This document shows, piece by piece, positions 49,001 to 63,700 of a stretch of 64,000 bases of DNA. A program made the translations under genes and the position numbers. The notes under the pieces were generated by a model. It was given only the letters and a program-made list of their open reading frames with translations, ran no database searches and had not been told where the DNA came from. The stretch covers positions 1 to 64,000 of the forward strand of contig NW_026089433.1 in assembly GCF_933775445.1 (NCBI RefSeq), given 5' to 3'. The stretch is from Argentina anserina. Taxonomy: Eukaryota; Streptophyta; Magnoliopsida; Rosales; Rosaceae. Every line of letters begins with the position of its first letter. Within the stretch, counting starts at the first letter, position 1.

Positions 49001-50101
49001 TGCAAAACTCTCAAATACAATAGAAACTCGCATCAGAAAGCCTTACCGAAAGATACTCTAACGAGAAATGAAAAGATACACAATTGGAATAGTAAAGATA
49101 CGTAAACGATGTAAAGATACTCAGTTTAAAAGAAACACACTCCCACACTTGCAAAACTCTCAAATTCAATAGAAACTCGCATCAGAAAGCCTTACAGAAA
49201 GATACTCAAACGAGAAATGAAAAGATACACAATTGGAATAGTAAAAATACGCAAACGATGTAAAGATACACAATTGGAATAGTAAAGATACGCAAACGAT
49301 GTAAACATACACAATTGGAATAGTAAACATACGCAAACGATGTAAAGATACTCAGTTTGAAAGAAACACACTCCCACACTTGCAAAACTCTCAAATACAA
49401 TAGAAACTCGCATCAGAAGCCTTACAGAAAGATACTCAAACGAGAAATGAAAAGATACACAATTGGAATAGTAAAGATACGCAAACGATGTAAAGATACT
49501 CAGTTTGAAAGAAACACACTCCCACACTTGCAAATTTCTCAAATACAATAGAAACTCGCATCAGAAGCCTTACAGAAAGATACTCAAACGAGAAATGAAA
49601 AGATACACAATTGAAGTAGTAAAGATACGCAAACGATGTAAAGATACACAATTGGAATAGTAAAGATACGCAAACGATGTAAAGATACACAATTGGAATA
49701 GTAAAGATACGCAAACGATGTAAAGATACTCAGTTTGAAAGAAACACACTCCCACACTTGCAAAACTCTCAAATTCAATAGAAACTCGCATCAGAAAGCC
49801 TTACAGAAAGATACTCAAACGAGAAATGAAAAGATACACAATTGGAATAGTAAAGATACGCAAACGATGTAAAGATACACAATTGGAATAGTAAAGATAC
49901 GCAAACGATGTAAAGATACTCAGTTTGAAAGAAACACACTCCCACACTTGCAAAACTCTCAAATACAATAGAAATTCGCATCAGAAGCCCTACAGAAAGA
50001 TACTCAAACGAGAAATGAAAAGATACACAATTGGAATAGTAAAGATACGCAAACGATGTAAAGATACACAATTGGAATAGTAAAGATACGCAAACGATGT
50101 A

Positions 50102-53100
50102 AACATACACAATTGGAATAGTAAACATACGCAAACGATGTAAAGATACTCAGTTTGAAAGAAACACACTCCCACACTTGCAAAACTCCCAAATTCAATA
50201 GAAACTCGCATCAAAAAGCCTTACAGAAAGATACTCAAACGAGAAATGAAAAGATACACAATTGGAGTAGTAAAGATACGCAAACGATGTAAAGATACAC
50301 AATTGGAATAGTAAAGATACGCAAACGATGTAAAGATACTCAGTTTGAAAGAAACACACTCCCACACTTGCAAAACTCTCAAATACAATAGAAACTCGCA
50401 TCAGAAGCCTTACAGAAAGATACTCAAACGAGAAATGAAAAGATACACAATTGGAATAGTAAAGATACGCAAACGATGTAAAGATACTCAGTTTGAAAGA
50501 AACACACTCCCACACTTGCAAATTTCTCAAATACAATAGAAACTCGCATCAGAAGCCTTACAGAAAGATACTCAAACGAGAAATGAAAAGATACACAATT
50601 GGAGTAGTAAAGATACGCAAACGATGTAAAGATACACAATTGGAATAGTAAAGATACGCAAACGATGTAAAGATACACAATTGGAATAGTAAAGATACGC
50701 AAACGATGTAAAGATACTCAGTTTGAAAGAAACACACTCCCACACTTGCAAAACTCTCAAATTCAATAGAAACTCGCATCAGAAAGCCTTACAGAAAGAT
50801 ACTCAAACGAGAAATGAAAAGATACACAATTGGAATAGTAAAGATACGCAAACGATGTAAAGATACTCAGTTTGAAAGAAACACACTCCCACACTTGCAA
50901 AACTCTCAAATTCAATAGAAACTCGCATCAGAAAGCCATACAGAAAGATACTCAAACGAGAAATGAAAAGATATACAATTGGAATAGTAAAGATACGCAA
51001 ACGATGTAAAGATACTCAGTTTGAAAGAAACACACTCCCACACTTGCAAAACTCTCAAATACAATAGAAACTCGCATCAGAAGCCTTAAAGAAAGATACT
51101 CAAACGAGAAATGAAAAGATACACAATTGGAATAGTAAAGATACGCAAACGATGTAAAGATACACAATTGGAATAGTAAAGATACGCAAACGATGTAAAG
51201 ATACTCAGTTTGAAAGAAACACACTCCCACTCTTGCAAAACTCTCAAATTCAATAGAAACTCGCATCAGAAAGCCTTACAGAAAGATACTCAAACGAGAA
51301 ATGAAAAGATACACAATTGGAATAGTAAAGATACGCAAACGATGTAAAGATACTCAGTTTCAAAGAAACACACTCCCACACTTGCAAAACTATCAAATAC
51401 AATAGAAACTCGCATCAGAAGCCTTACAGAAAGATACTCAAACGAGAAATGAAAAGATACACAATTGGAATAGTAAAGATACGCAAACGATGTAAAGATA
51501 CTCAGTTTTAAAGAAACACACTCCCACACTTGCAAAACTCTCAAATACAATAGAAACTCGCATCAGAAGGCCTACAGAAAGATACTCAAACGAGAAATGA
51601 AAAGATACACAATTGGAATAGTAAAGATACGCAAACGATGTAAAGATACACAATTGGAATAGTAAAGATACGCAAACGATGTAAAGATACTCAGTTTGAA
51701 AGAAACACACTCCCACACTTGCAAAACTCTCAAATACAATAGAAACTCGCATCAGAAGCCTTACAGAAAGATACTCAAACGAGAAATGAAAAGATACACA
51801 ATTGGAATAGTAAAGATACGCAAACGATGTAAAGATACTCAGTTTGAAAGAAACACACTCCCACACTTGCAAAACTCTCAAATTCAATAGAAACTCGCAT
51901 CAGAAAGCCTTACAGAAAGATACTTAAACGAGAAATGAAAAGATACACAATTGGAATAGTAAAGATACGCAAACGATGTAAAGATACACAATTGGAATAG
52001 TAAAGATACGCAAACGATGTAAAGATACTCAGTTTGAAAGAAACACACTCCCACACTTGCAAAACTCCCAAATTCAATAGAAACTCGTATCAAAAAGCCT
52101 TACAGAAAGATACTCAAACGAGAAATGAAAAGATACACAATTGGAGTAGTAAAGATACGCAAACGATGTAAAGATACACAATTGGAATAGTAAAGATACG
52201 CAAACGATGTAAAGATACTCAGTTTGAAAGAAACACACTCCCACACTTGCAAAACTCTCAAATACAATAGAAACTCGCATCAGAAGCCTTACAGAAAGAT
52301 ACTCAAACGAGAAATGAAAAGATACACAATTGGAATAGTAAAGATACGCAAACGATGTAAAGATACTCAGTTTGAAAGAAACACACTCCCACACTTGCAA
52401 ATTTCTCAAATACAATAGAAACTCGCATCAGAAGCCTTACAGAAAGATACTCAAACGAGAAATGAAAAGATACACAATTGGAGTAGTAAAGATACGCAAA
52501 CGATGTAAAGATACACAATTGGAATAGTAAAGATACGCAAACGATGTAAAGATACACAATTGGAATAGTAAAGATACGCAAACGATGTAAAGATACTCAG
52601 TTTGAAAGAAACACACTCCCACACTTGCAAAACTCTCAAATTCAATAGAAACTCGCATCAGAAAGCCTTACAGAAAGATACTCAAACGAGAAATGAAAAG
52701 ATACACAATTGGAATAGTAAAGATACGCAAACGATGTAAAGATACTCAGTTTGAAAGAAACACACTCCCACACTTGCAAAACTCTCAAATACAATAGAAA
52801 CTCGCATCAGAAAGCCTTACAGAAAGATACTCAAACGAGAAATGAAAAGATACACAATTGGAATAGTAAAGATACGTAAACGATGTAAAGATACACAATT
52901 GGAATAGTAAAGATATGCAAACGATGTAAAGATACACAATTGGAATAGTAAACATACGCAAACGATGTAAAGATACTCAGTTTGAAAGAAACACACTCCC
53001 ACACTTGCAAAACTCTCAAATACAATAGAAACTCGCATCAGACAGCCTTACAGAAAGATACTCAAACGAGAAATGAAAAGATACACAATTGGAATAGTAA

Positions 53101-56100
53101 AGATACGCAAACGATGTAAACATACACAATTGGAATAGTAAACATACGCAAACGATGTAAAGATACTCAGTTTGAAAGAAACACACTCCCACACTTGCAA
53201 AACTCCCAAATTCAATAGAAACTCGCATCAAAAAGCCTTACAGAAAGATACTCAAACGAGAAATGAAAAGATACACAATTGGAGTAGTAAAGATACGCAA
53301 ACGATGTAAAGATACACAATTGGAATAGTAAAGATACGCAAACGATGTAAAGATACTCAGTTTGAAAGAAACACACTCCCACACTTGCAAAACTCTCAAA
53401 TACAATAGAAACTCGCATCAGAAGCCTTACAGAAAGATACTCAAACGAGAAATGAAAAGATACACAATTGGAATAGTAAAGATACGCAAACGATGTAAAG
53501 ATACTCAGTTTGAAAGAAACACACTCCCACACTTGCAAATTTCTCAAATACAATAGAAACTCGCATCAGAAGCCTTACAGAAAGATACTCAAACGAGAAA
53601 TGAAAAGATACACAATTGGAGTAGTAAAGATACGCAAACGATGTAAAGATACACAATTGGAATAGTAAAGATACGCAAACGATGTAAAGATACACAATTG
53701 GAATAGTAAAGATACGCAAACGATGTAAAGATACTCAGTTTGAAAGAAACACACTCCCACACTTGCAAAACTCTCAAATTCAATAGAAACTCGCATCAGA
53801 AAGCCTTACAGAAAGATACTCAAACGAGAAATGAAAAGATACACAATTGGAATAGTAAAGATACGCAAACGATGTAAAGATACTCAGTTTGAAAGAAACA
53901 CACTCCCACACTTGCAAAACTCTCAAATTCAATAGAAACTCGCATCAGAAAGCCTTACAGAAAGATACTCAAACGAGAAATGAAAAGATATACAATTGGA
54001 ATAGTAAAGATACGCAAACGATGTAAAGATACTCAGTTTGAAAGAAACACACTCCCACACTTGCAAAACTCTCAAATACAATAGAAACTCGCATCAGAAG
54101 CCTTACAGAAAGATACTCAAACGAGAAATGAAAAGATACACAATTGGAATAGTAAAGATACGCAAACGATGTAAAGATACACAATTGGAATAGTAAAGAT
54201 ACGCAAACGATGTAAAGATACTCAGTTTGAAAGAAACACACTCCCACTCTTGCAAAACTCTCAAATTCAATAGAAACTCGCATCAGAAAGCCTTACAGAA
54301 AGATACTCAAACGAGAAATGAAAAGATACACAATTGGAATAGTAAAGATACGCAAACGATGTAAAGATACTCAGTTTCAAAGAAACACACTCCCACACTT
54401 GCAAAACTATCAAATACAATAGAAACTCGCATCAGAAGCCTTACAGAAAGATACTCAAACGAGAAATGAAAAGATACACAATTGGAATAGTAAAGATACG
54501 CAAACGATGTAAAGATACTCAGTTTTAAAGAAACACACTCCCACACTTGCAAAACTCTCAAATACAATAGAAACTCGCATCAGAAGGCCTACAGAAAGAT
54601 ACTCAAACGAGAAATGAAAAGATACACAATTGGAATAGTAAAGATACGCAAACGATGTAAAGATACACAATTGGAATAGTAAAGATACGCAAACGATGTA
54701 AAGATACTCAGTTTGAAAGAAACACACTCCCACACTTGCAAAACTCTCAAATACAATAGAAACTCGCATCAGAAGCCTTACAGAAAGATACTCAAACGAG
54801 AAATGAAAAGATACACAATTGGAATAGTAAAGATACGCAAACGATGTAAAGATACTCAGTTTGAAAGAAACACACTCCCACACTTGCAAAACTCTCAAAT
54901 TCAATAGAAACTCGCATCAGAAAGCCTTACAGAAAGATACTTAAACGAGAAATGAAAAGATACACAATTGGAATAGTAAAGATACGCAAACGATGTAAAG
55001 ATACACAATTGGAATAGTAAAGATACGCAAACGATGTAAAGATACTCAGTTTGAAAGAAACACACTCCCACACTTGCAAAACTCCCAAATTCAATAGAAA
55101 CTCGTATCAAAAAGCCTTACAGAAAGATACTCAAACGAGAAATGAAAAGATACACAATTGGAGTAGTAAAGATACGCAAACGATGTAAAGATACACAATT
55201 GGAATAGTAAAGATACGCAAACGATGTAAAGATACTCAGTTTGAAAGAAACACACTCCCACACTTGCAAAACTCTCAAATACAATAGAAACTCGCATCAG
55301 AAGCCTTACAGAAAGATACTCAAACGAGAAATGAAAAGATACACAATTGGAATAGTAAAGATACGCAAACGATGTAAAGATACTCAGTTTGAAAGAAACA
55401 CACTCCCACACTTGCAAATTTCTCAAATACAATAGAAACTCGCATCAGAAGCCTTACAGAAAGATACTCAAACGAGAAATGAAAAGATACACAATTGGAA
55501 TAGTAAAGATACGCAAACGATGTAAAGATACACAATTGGAATAGTAAAGATACGCAAACGATGTAAAGATACACAATTGGAATAGTAAAGATACGCAAAC
55601 GATGTAAAGATACTCAGTTTGAAAGAAACACACTCCCACACTTGCAAAACTCTCAAATTCAATAGAAACTCGCATCAGAAAGCCTTACAGAAAGATACTC
55701 AAACGAGAAATGAAAAGATACACAATTGGAATAGTAAAGATACGCAAACGATGTAAAGATACTCAGTTTGAAAGAAACACACTCCCACACTTGCAAAACT
55801 CTCAAATTCAATAGAAACTCGCATCAGAAAGCCTTACAGAAAGATACTCAAACGAGAAATGAAAAGATACACAATTGGAATAGTAAAGATACGTAAACGA
55901 TGTAAAGATACACAATTGGAATAGTAAAGATATGCAAACGATGTAAAGATACACAATTGGAATAGTAAACATACGCAAACGATGTAAAGATACTCAGTTT
56001 GAAAGAAACACACTCCCACACTTGCAAAACTCTCAAATACAATAGAAACTCGCATCAGACAGCCTTACAGAAAGATACTCAAACGAGAAATGAAAAGATA

Positions 56101-56135
56101 CACAATTGGAATAGTAAAGATACGCAAACGATGTA
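50102..56135. repeat. 3017-bp higher-order tandem duplication in right satellite block
   Basis: Copy 1 is about 50102-53118 and copy 2 about 53119-56135. Markers matching at an offset of 3017 bp are GATATACAATTGG, CCCACTCTTGC, CAGTTTCAAAG, AACTATCAAATAC, CAGTTTTAAAG, CAGAAGGCC, GATACTTAAACG, CTCGTATCAAAAAGCC and GCAAATTTCTC. In copy 2 several GGAGTAG positions read GGAATAG, and one CTTAAAG reads CTTACAG. Confidence 0.85.
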
Positions 56136-58910
56136 AAGATACTCAGTTTGAAAGAAACACACTCCCACACTTGCAAAACTCTCAAATACAATAGAAACTC
56201 GCATCAGAAAGCCTTACCGAAAGATACTCTAACGAGAAATGAAAAGATACACAATTGGAATAGTAAAGATACGCAAACGATGTAAAGATACTCAGTTTAA
56301 AAGAAACACACTCCCACACTTGCAAAACTCTCAAATTCAATAGAAACTCGCATCAGAAAGCCTTACAGAAAGATACTCAAACGAGAAATGAAAAGATACA
56401 CAATTGGAATAGTAAAAATACGCAAACGATGTAAAGATACACAATTGGAATAGTAAAGATACGCAAACGATGTAAACATACACAATTGGAATAGTAAACA
56501 TACGCAAACGATGTAAAGATACTCAGTTTGAAAGAAACACACTCCCACACTTGCAAAACTCTCAAATTCAATAGAAACTCGCATCAGAAAGCCTTACAGA
56601 AAGATACTCAAACGAGAAATGAAAAGATACACAATTGGAATAGTAAAGATACGCAAACGATGTAAAGATACACAATTGGAATAGTAAAGATACGCAAACG
56701 ATGTAAAGATACTCAGTTTTAAAGAAACACACTCCCACACTTGCAAAACTCTCAAATACAATAGAAACTCGCATCAGAAGGCCTACAGAAAGATACTCAA
56801 ACGAGAAATGAAAAGATACACAATTGGAATAGTAAAGATACGCAAACGATGTAAAGATACACAATTGGAATAGTAAAGATACGCAAACGATGTAAAGATA
56901 CTCAGTTTGAAAGAAACACACTCCCACACTTGCAAAACTCTCAAATACAATAGAAACTCGCATCAGAAGCCTTACAGAAAGATACTCAAACGAGAAATGA
57001 AAAGATACACAATTGGAATAGTAAAGATACGCAAACGATGTAAAGATACTCAGTTTGAAAGAAACACACTCCCACACTTGCAAAACTCTCAAATTCAATA
57101 GAAACTCGCATCAGAAAGCCTTACAGAAAGATACTTAAACGAGAAATGAAAAGATACACAATTGGAATAGTAAAGATACGCAAACGATGTAAAGATACAC
57201 AATTGGAATAGTAAAGATACGCAAACGATGTAAAGATACTCAGTTTGAAAGAAACACACTCCCACACTTGCAAAACTCCCAAATTCAATAGAAACTCGTA
57301 TCAAAAAGCCTTACAGAAAGATACTCAAACGAGAAATGAAAAGATACACAATTGGAGTAGTAAAGATACGCAAACGATGTAAAGATACACAATTGGAATA
57401 GTAAAGATACGCAAACGATGTAAAGATACTCAGTTTGAAAGAAACACACTCCCACACTTGCAAAACTCTCAAATACAATAGAAACTCGCATCAGAAGCCT
57501 TACAGAAAGATACTCAAACGAGAAATGAAAAGATACACAATTGGAATAGTAAAGATACGCAAACGATGTAAAGATACTCAGTTTGAAAGAAACACACTCC
57601 CACACTTGCAAATTTCTCAAATACAATAGAAACTCGCATCAGAAGCCTTACAGAAAGATACTCAAACGAGAAATGAAAAGATACACAATTGGAGTAGTAA
57701 AGATACGCAAACGATGTAAAGATACACAATTGGAATAGTAAAGATACGCAAACGATGTAAAGATACACAATTGGAATAGTAAAGATACGCAAACGATGTA
57801 AAGATACTCAGTTTGAAAGAAACACACTCCCACACTTGCAAAACTCTCAAATTCAATAGAAACTCGCATCAGAAAGCCTTACAGAAAGATACTCAAACGA
57901 GAAATGAAAAGATACACAATTGGAATAGTAAAGATACGCAAACGATGTAAAGATACTCAGTTTGAAAGAAACACACTCCCACACTTGCAAAACTCTCAAA
58001 TTCAATAGAAACTCGCATCAGAAAGCCTTACAGAAAGATACTCAAACGAGAAATGAAAAGATACACAATTGGAATAGTAAAGATACGTAAACGATGTAAA
58101 GATACACAATTGGAATAGTAAAGATATGCAAACGATGTAAAGATACACAATTGGAATAGTAAACATACGCAAACGATGTAAAGATACTCAGTTTGAAAGA
58201 AACACACTCCCACACTTGCAAAACTCTCAAATACAATAGAAACTCGCATCAGACAGCCTTACAGAAAGATACTCAAACGAGAAATGAAAAGATACACAAT
58301 TGGAATAGTAAAGATACGCAAACGATGTAAAGATACTCAGTTTGAAAGAAACACACTCCCACACTTGCAAAACTCTCAAATACAATAGAAACTCGCATCA
58401 GAAAGCCTTACCGAAAGATACTCTAACGAGAAATGAAAAGATACACAATTGGAATAGTAAAGATACGCAAACGATGTAAAGATACTCAGTTTAAAAGAAA
58501 CACACTCCCACACTTGCAAAACTCTCAAATTCAATAGAAACTCGCATCAGAAAGCCTTACAGAAAGATACTCAAACGAGAAATGAAAAGATACACAATTG
58601 GAATAGTAAAAATACGCAAACGATGTAAAGATACACAATTGGAATAGTAAAGATACGCAAACGATGTAAACATACACAATTGGAATAGTAAACATACGCA
58701 AACGATGTAAAGATACTCAGTTTGAAAGAAACACACTCCCACACTTGCAAAACTCTCAAATTCAATAGAAACTCGCATCAGAAAGCCTTACAGAAAGATA
58801 CTCAAACGAGAAATGAAAAGATACACAATTGGAATAGTAAAGATACGCAAACGATGTAAAGATACACAATTGGAATAGTAAAGATACGCAAACGATGTAA
58901 AGATACTCAG
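54470..58910. repeat. 2194-bp higher-order tandem duplication in right satellite block
   Basis: About 54470-56663 and 56664-58857 match at an offset of 2194 bp, sharing CAGTTTTAAAG, CAGAAGGCC, GATACTTAAACG, CTCGTATCAAAAAGCC, ACGTAAACG, CAGACAGCC and TACTCTAACGAG. It overlaps the second 3017-bp copy, giving the same nested pattern as the left block. Confidence 0.83.
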
Positions 58911-60760
58911 TTTGAAAGAAACACACTCCCACACTTGCAAAACTCTCAAATACAATAGAAATTCGCATCAGAAGCCCTACAGAAAGATACTCAAACGAGA
59001 AATGAAAAGATACACAATTGGAATAGTAAAGATACGCAAACGATGTAAAGATACACAATTGGAATAGTAAAGATACGCAAACGATGTAAACATACACAAT
59101 TGGAATAGTAAACATACGCAAACGATGTAAAGATACTCAGTTTGAAAGAAACACACTCCCACACTTGCAAAACTCCCAAATTCAATAGAAACTCGCATCA
59201 AAAAGCCTTACAGAAAGATACTCAAACGAGAAATGAAAAGATATACAATTGGAGTAGTAAAGATACGCAAACGATGTAAAGATACACAATTGGAATAGTA
59301 AAGATACGCAAACGATGTAAAGATACTCAGTTTGAAAGAAACACACTCCCACACTTGCAAAACTCTCAAATACAATAGAAACTCGCATCAGAAGCCTTAC
59401 AGAAAGATACTCAAACGAGAAATGAAAAGATACACAATTGGAATAGTAAAGATACGCAAACGATGTAAAGATACTCAGTTTGAAAGAAACACACTCCCAC
59501 ACTTGCAAATTTCTCAAATACAATAGAAACTCGCATCAGAAGCCTTACAGAAAGATACTCAAACGAGAAATGAAAAGATACACAATTGAAGTAGTAAAGA
59601 TACGCAAACGATGTAAAGATACACAATTGGAATAGTAAAGATACGCAAACGATGTAAAGATACACAATTGGAATAGTAAAGATACGCAAACGATGTAAAG
59701 ATACTCAGTTTGAAAGAAACACACTCCCACACTTGCAAAACTCTCAAATTCAATAGAAACTCGCATCAGAAAGCCTTACAGAAAGATACTCAAACGAGAA
59801 ATGAAAAGATACACAATTGGAATAGTAAAGATACGCAAACGATGTAAAGATACACAATTGGAATAGTAAAGATACGCAAACGATGTAAAGATACTCAGTT
59901 TGAAAGAAACACACTCCCACACTTGCAAAACTCTCAAATACAATAGAAATTCGCATCAGAAGCCCTACAGAAAGATACTCAAACGAGAAATGAAAAAATA
60001 CACAATTGGAATAGTAAAGATACGCAAACGATGTAAAGATACACAATTGGAATAGTAAAGATACGCAAACGATGTAAACATACACAATTGGAATAGTAAA
60101 CATACGCAAACGATGTAAAGATACTCAGTTTGAAAGAAACACACTCCCACACTTGCAAAACTCCCAAATTCAATAGAAACTCGCATCAAAAAGCCTTACA
60201 GAAAGATACTCAAACGAGAAATGAAAAGATACACAATTGGAGTAGTAAAGATACGCAAACGATGTAAAGATACACAATTGGAATAGTAAAGATACGCAAA
60301 CGATGTAAAGATACTCAGTTTGAAAGAAACACACTCCCACACTTGCAAAACTCTCAAATACAATAGAAACTCGCATCAGAAGCCTTACAGAAAGATACTC
60401 AAACGAGAAATGAAAAGATACACAATTGGAATAGTAAAGATACGCAAACGATGTAAAGATACTCAGTTTGAAAGAAACACACTCCCACACTTGCAAATTT
60501 CTCAAATACAATAGAAACTCGCATCAGAAGCCTTACAGAAAGATACTCAAACGAGAAATGAAAAGATACACAATTGGAATAGTAAAGATACGCAAACGAT
60601 GTAAAGATACACAATTGGAATAGTAAAGATACGCAAACGATGTAAAGATACACAATTGGAATAGTAAAGATACGCAAACGATGTAAAGATACTCAGTTTG
60701 AAAGAAACACACTCCCACACTTGCAAAACTCTCAAATTCAATAGAAACTCGCATCAGAAA
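58550..60760. repeat. 988-bp higher-order tandem repeat, about 2.2 copies
   Basis: Copies are about 58550-59537 and 59538-60525, plus the start of a third. Markers are GAAATTCGCATCAG, AACTCCCAAATTC, CATCAAAAAGCC and GCAAATTTCTC. The same 988-bp spacing occurs at 49.3-50.8 kb. The stretch at about 49570-50780 matches 58557-59767 at an offset of 8987 bp, so a 988-bp dimer was probably copied over about 9 kb. Confidence 0.82.
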
Positions 60761-63700
60761 GCCTTACAGAAAGATACTCAAACGAGAAATGAAAAGATAC
60801 ACAATTGGAATAGTAAAGATACGCAAACGATGTAAAGATACTCAGTTTGAAAGAAACACACTCCCACACTTGCAAAACTCTCAAATTCAATAGAAACTCG
60901 CATCAGAAAGCCTTACAGAAAGATACTCAAACGAGAAATGAAAAGATATACAATTGGAATAGTAAAGATACGCAAACGATGTAAAGATACTCAGTTTGAA
61001 AGAAACACACTCCCACACTTGCAAAACTCTCAAATACAATAGAAACTCGCATCAGAAGCCTTAAAGAAAGATACTCAAACGAGAAATGAAAAGATACACA
61101 ATTGGAATAGTAAAGATACGCAAACGATGTAAAGATACACAATTGGAATAGTAAAGATACGCAAACGATGTAAAGATACTCAGTTTGAAAGAAACACACT
61201 CCCACTCTTGCAAAACTCTCAAATTCAATAGAAACTCGCATCAGAAAGCCTTACAGAAAGATACTCAAACGAGAAATGAAAAGATACACAATTGGAATAG
61301 TAAAGATACGCAAACGATGTAAAGATACTCAGTTTCAAAGAAACACACTCCCACACTTGCAAAACTATCAAATACAATAGAAACTCGCATCAGAAGCCTT
61401 ACAGAAAGATACTCAAACGAGAAATGAAAAGATACACAATTGGAATAGTAAAGATACGCAAACGATGTAAAGATACTCAGTTTTAAAGAAACACACTCCC
61501 ACACTTGCAAAACTCTCAAATACAATAGAAACTCGCATCAGAAGGCCTACAGAAAGATACTCAAACGAGAAATGAAAAGATACACAATTGGAATAGTAAA
61601 GATACGCAAACGATGTAAAGATACACAATTGGAATAGTAAAGATACGCAAACGATGTAAAGATACTCAGTTTGAAAGAAACACACTCCCACACTTGCAAA
61701 ACTCTCAAATACAATAGAAACTCGCATCAGAAGCCTTACAGAAAGATACTCAAACGAGAAATGAAAAGATACACAATTGGAATAGTAAAGATACGCAAAC
61801 GATGTAAAGATACTCAGTTTGAAAGAAACACACTCCCACACTTGCAAAACTCTCAAATTCAATAGAAACTCGCATCAGAAAGCCTTACAGAAAGATACTT
61901 AAACGAGAAATGAAAAGATACACAATTGGAATAGTAAAGATACGCAAACGATGTAAAGATACACAATTGGAATAGTAAAGATACGCAAACGATGTAAAGA
62001 TACTCAGTTTGAAAGAAACACACTCCCACACTTGCAAAACTCTCAAATACAATAGAAATTCGCATCAGAAGCCCTACAGAAAGATACTCAAACGAGAAAT
62101 GAAAAAATACACAATTGGAATAGTAAAGATACGCAAACGATGTAAAGATACACAATTGGAATAGTAAAGATACGCAAACGATGTAAAGATACACAATTGG
62201 AATAGTAAACATACGCAAACGATGTAAAGATACTCAGTTTGAAAGAAACACACTCCCACACTTGCAAAACTCCCAAATTCAATAGAAACTCGTATCAAAA
62301 AGCCTTACAGAAAGATACTCAAACGAGAAATGAAAAGATACACAATTGGAGTAGTAAAGATACGCAAACGATGTAAAGATACACAATTGGAATAGTAAAG
62401 ATACGCAAACGATGTAAAGATACTCAGTTTGAAAGAAACACACTCCCACACTTGCAAATTTCTCAAATACAATAGAAACTCGCATCAGAAGCCTTACAGA
62501 AAGATACTCAAACGAGAAATGAAAAGATACACAATTGGAGTAGTAAAGATACGCAAACGATGTAAAGATACACAAACGATGTAAAGATACACAATTGGAA
62601 TAGTAAAGATACGCAAACGATGTAAAGATACTCAGTTTGAAAGAAACACACTCCCACACTTGCAAAACTCTCAAATTCAATAGAAACTCGCATCAGAAGG
62701 CCTTACAGAAAGATACTCAAACGAGAAATGAAAAGATACACAATTGGAATAGTAAAGATACGCAAACGATGTAAAGATACTCAGTTTGAAAGAAACACAC
62801 TCCCACACTTGCAAATTTCTCAAATACAATAGAAACTCGCATCAGAAGCCTTACAGAAAGATACTCAAACGAGAAATGAAAAGATACACAATTGGAGTAG
62901 TAAAGATACGCAAACGATGTAAAGATACACAATTGGAATAGTAAAGATACGCAAACGATGTAAAGATACACAATTGGAATAGTAAAGATACGCAAACGAT
63001 GTAAAGATACTCAGTTTGAAAGAAACACACTCCCACACTTGCAAAACTCTCAAATTCAATAGAAACTCGCATCAGAAAGCCTTACAGAAAGATACTCAAA
63101 CGAGAAATGAAAAGATACACAATTGGAATAGTAAAGATACGCAAACGATGTAAAGATACTCAGTTTGAAAGAAACACACTCCCACACTTGCAAAACTCTC
63201 AAATTCAATAGAAACTCGCATCAGAAAGCCTTACAGAAAGATACTCAAACGAGAAATGAAAAGATATACAATTGGAATAGTAAAGATACGCAAACGATGT
63301 AAAGATACTCAGTTTGAAAGAAACACACTCCCACACTTGCAAAACTCTCAAATACAATAGAAACTCGCATCAGAAGCCTTAAAGAAAGATACTCAAACGA
63401 GAAATGAAAAGATACACAATTGGAATAGTAAAGATACGCAAACGATGTAAAGATACACAATTGGAATAGTAAAGATACGCAAACGATGTAAAGATACTCA
63501 GTTTGAAAGAAACACACTCCCACTCTTGCAAAACTCTCAAATTCAATAGAAACTCGCATCAGAAAGCCTTACAGAAAGATACTCAAACGAGAAATGAAAA
63601 GATACACAATTGGAATAGTAAAGATACGCAAACGATGTAAAGATACTCAGCTTTCAAAGAAACACACTCCCACACTTGCAAAACTATCAAATACAATAGA

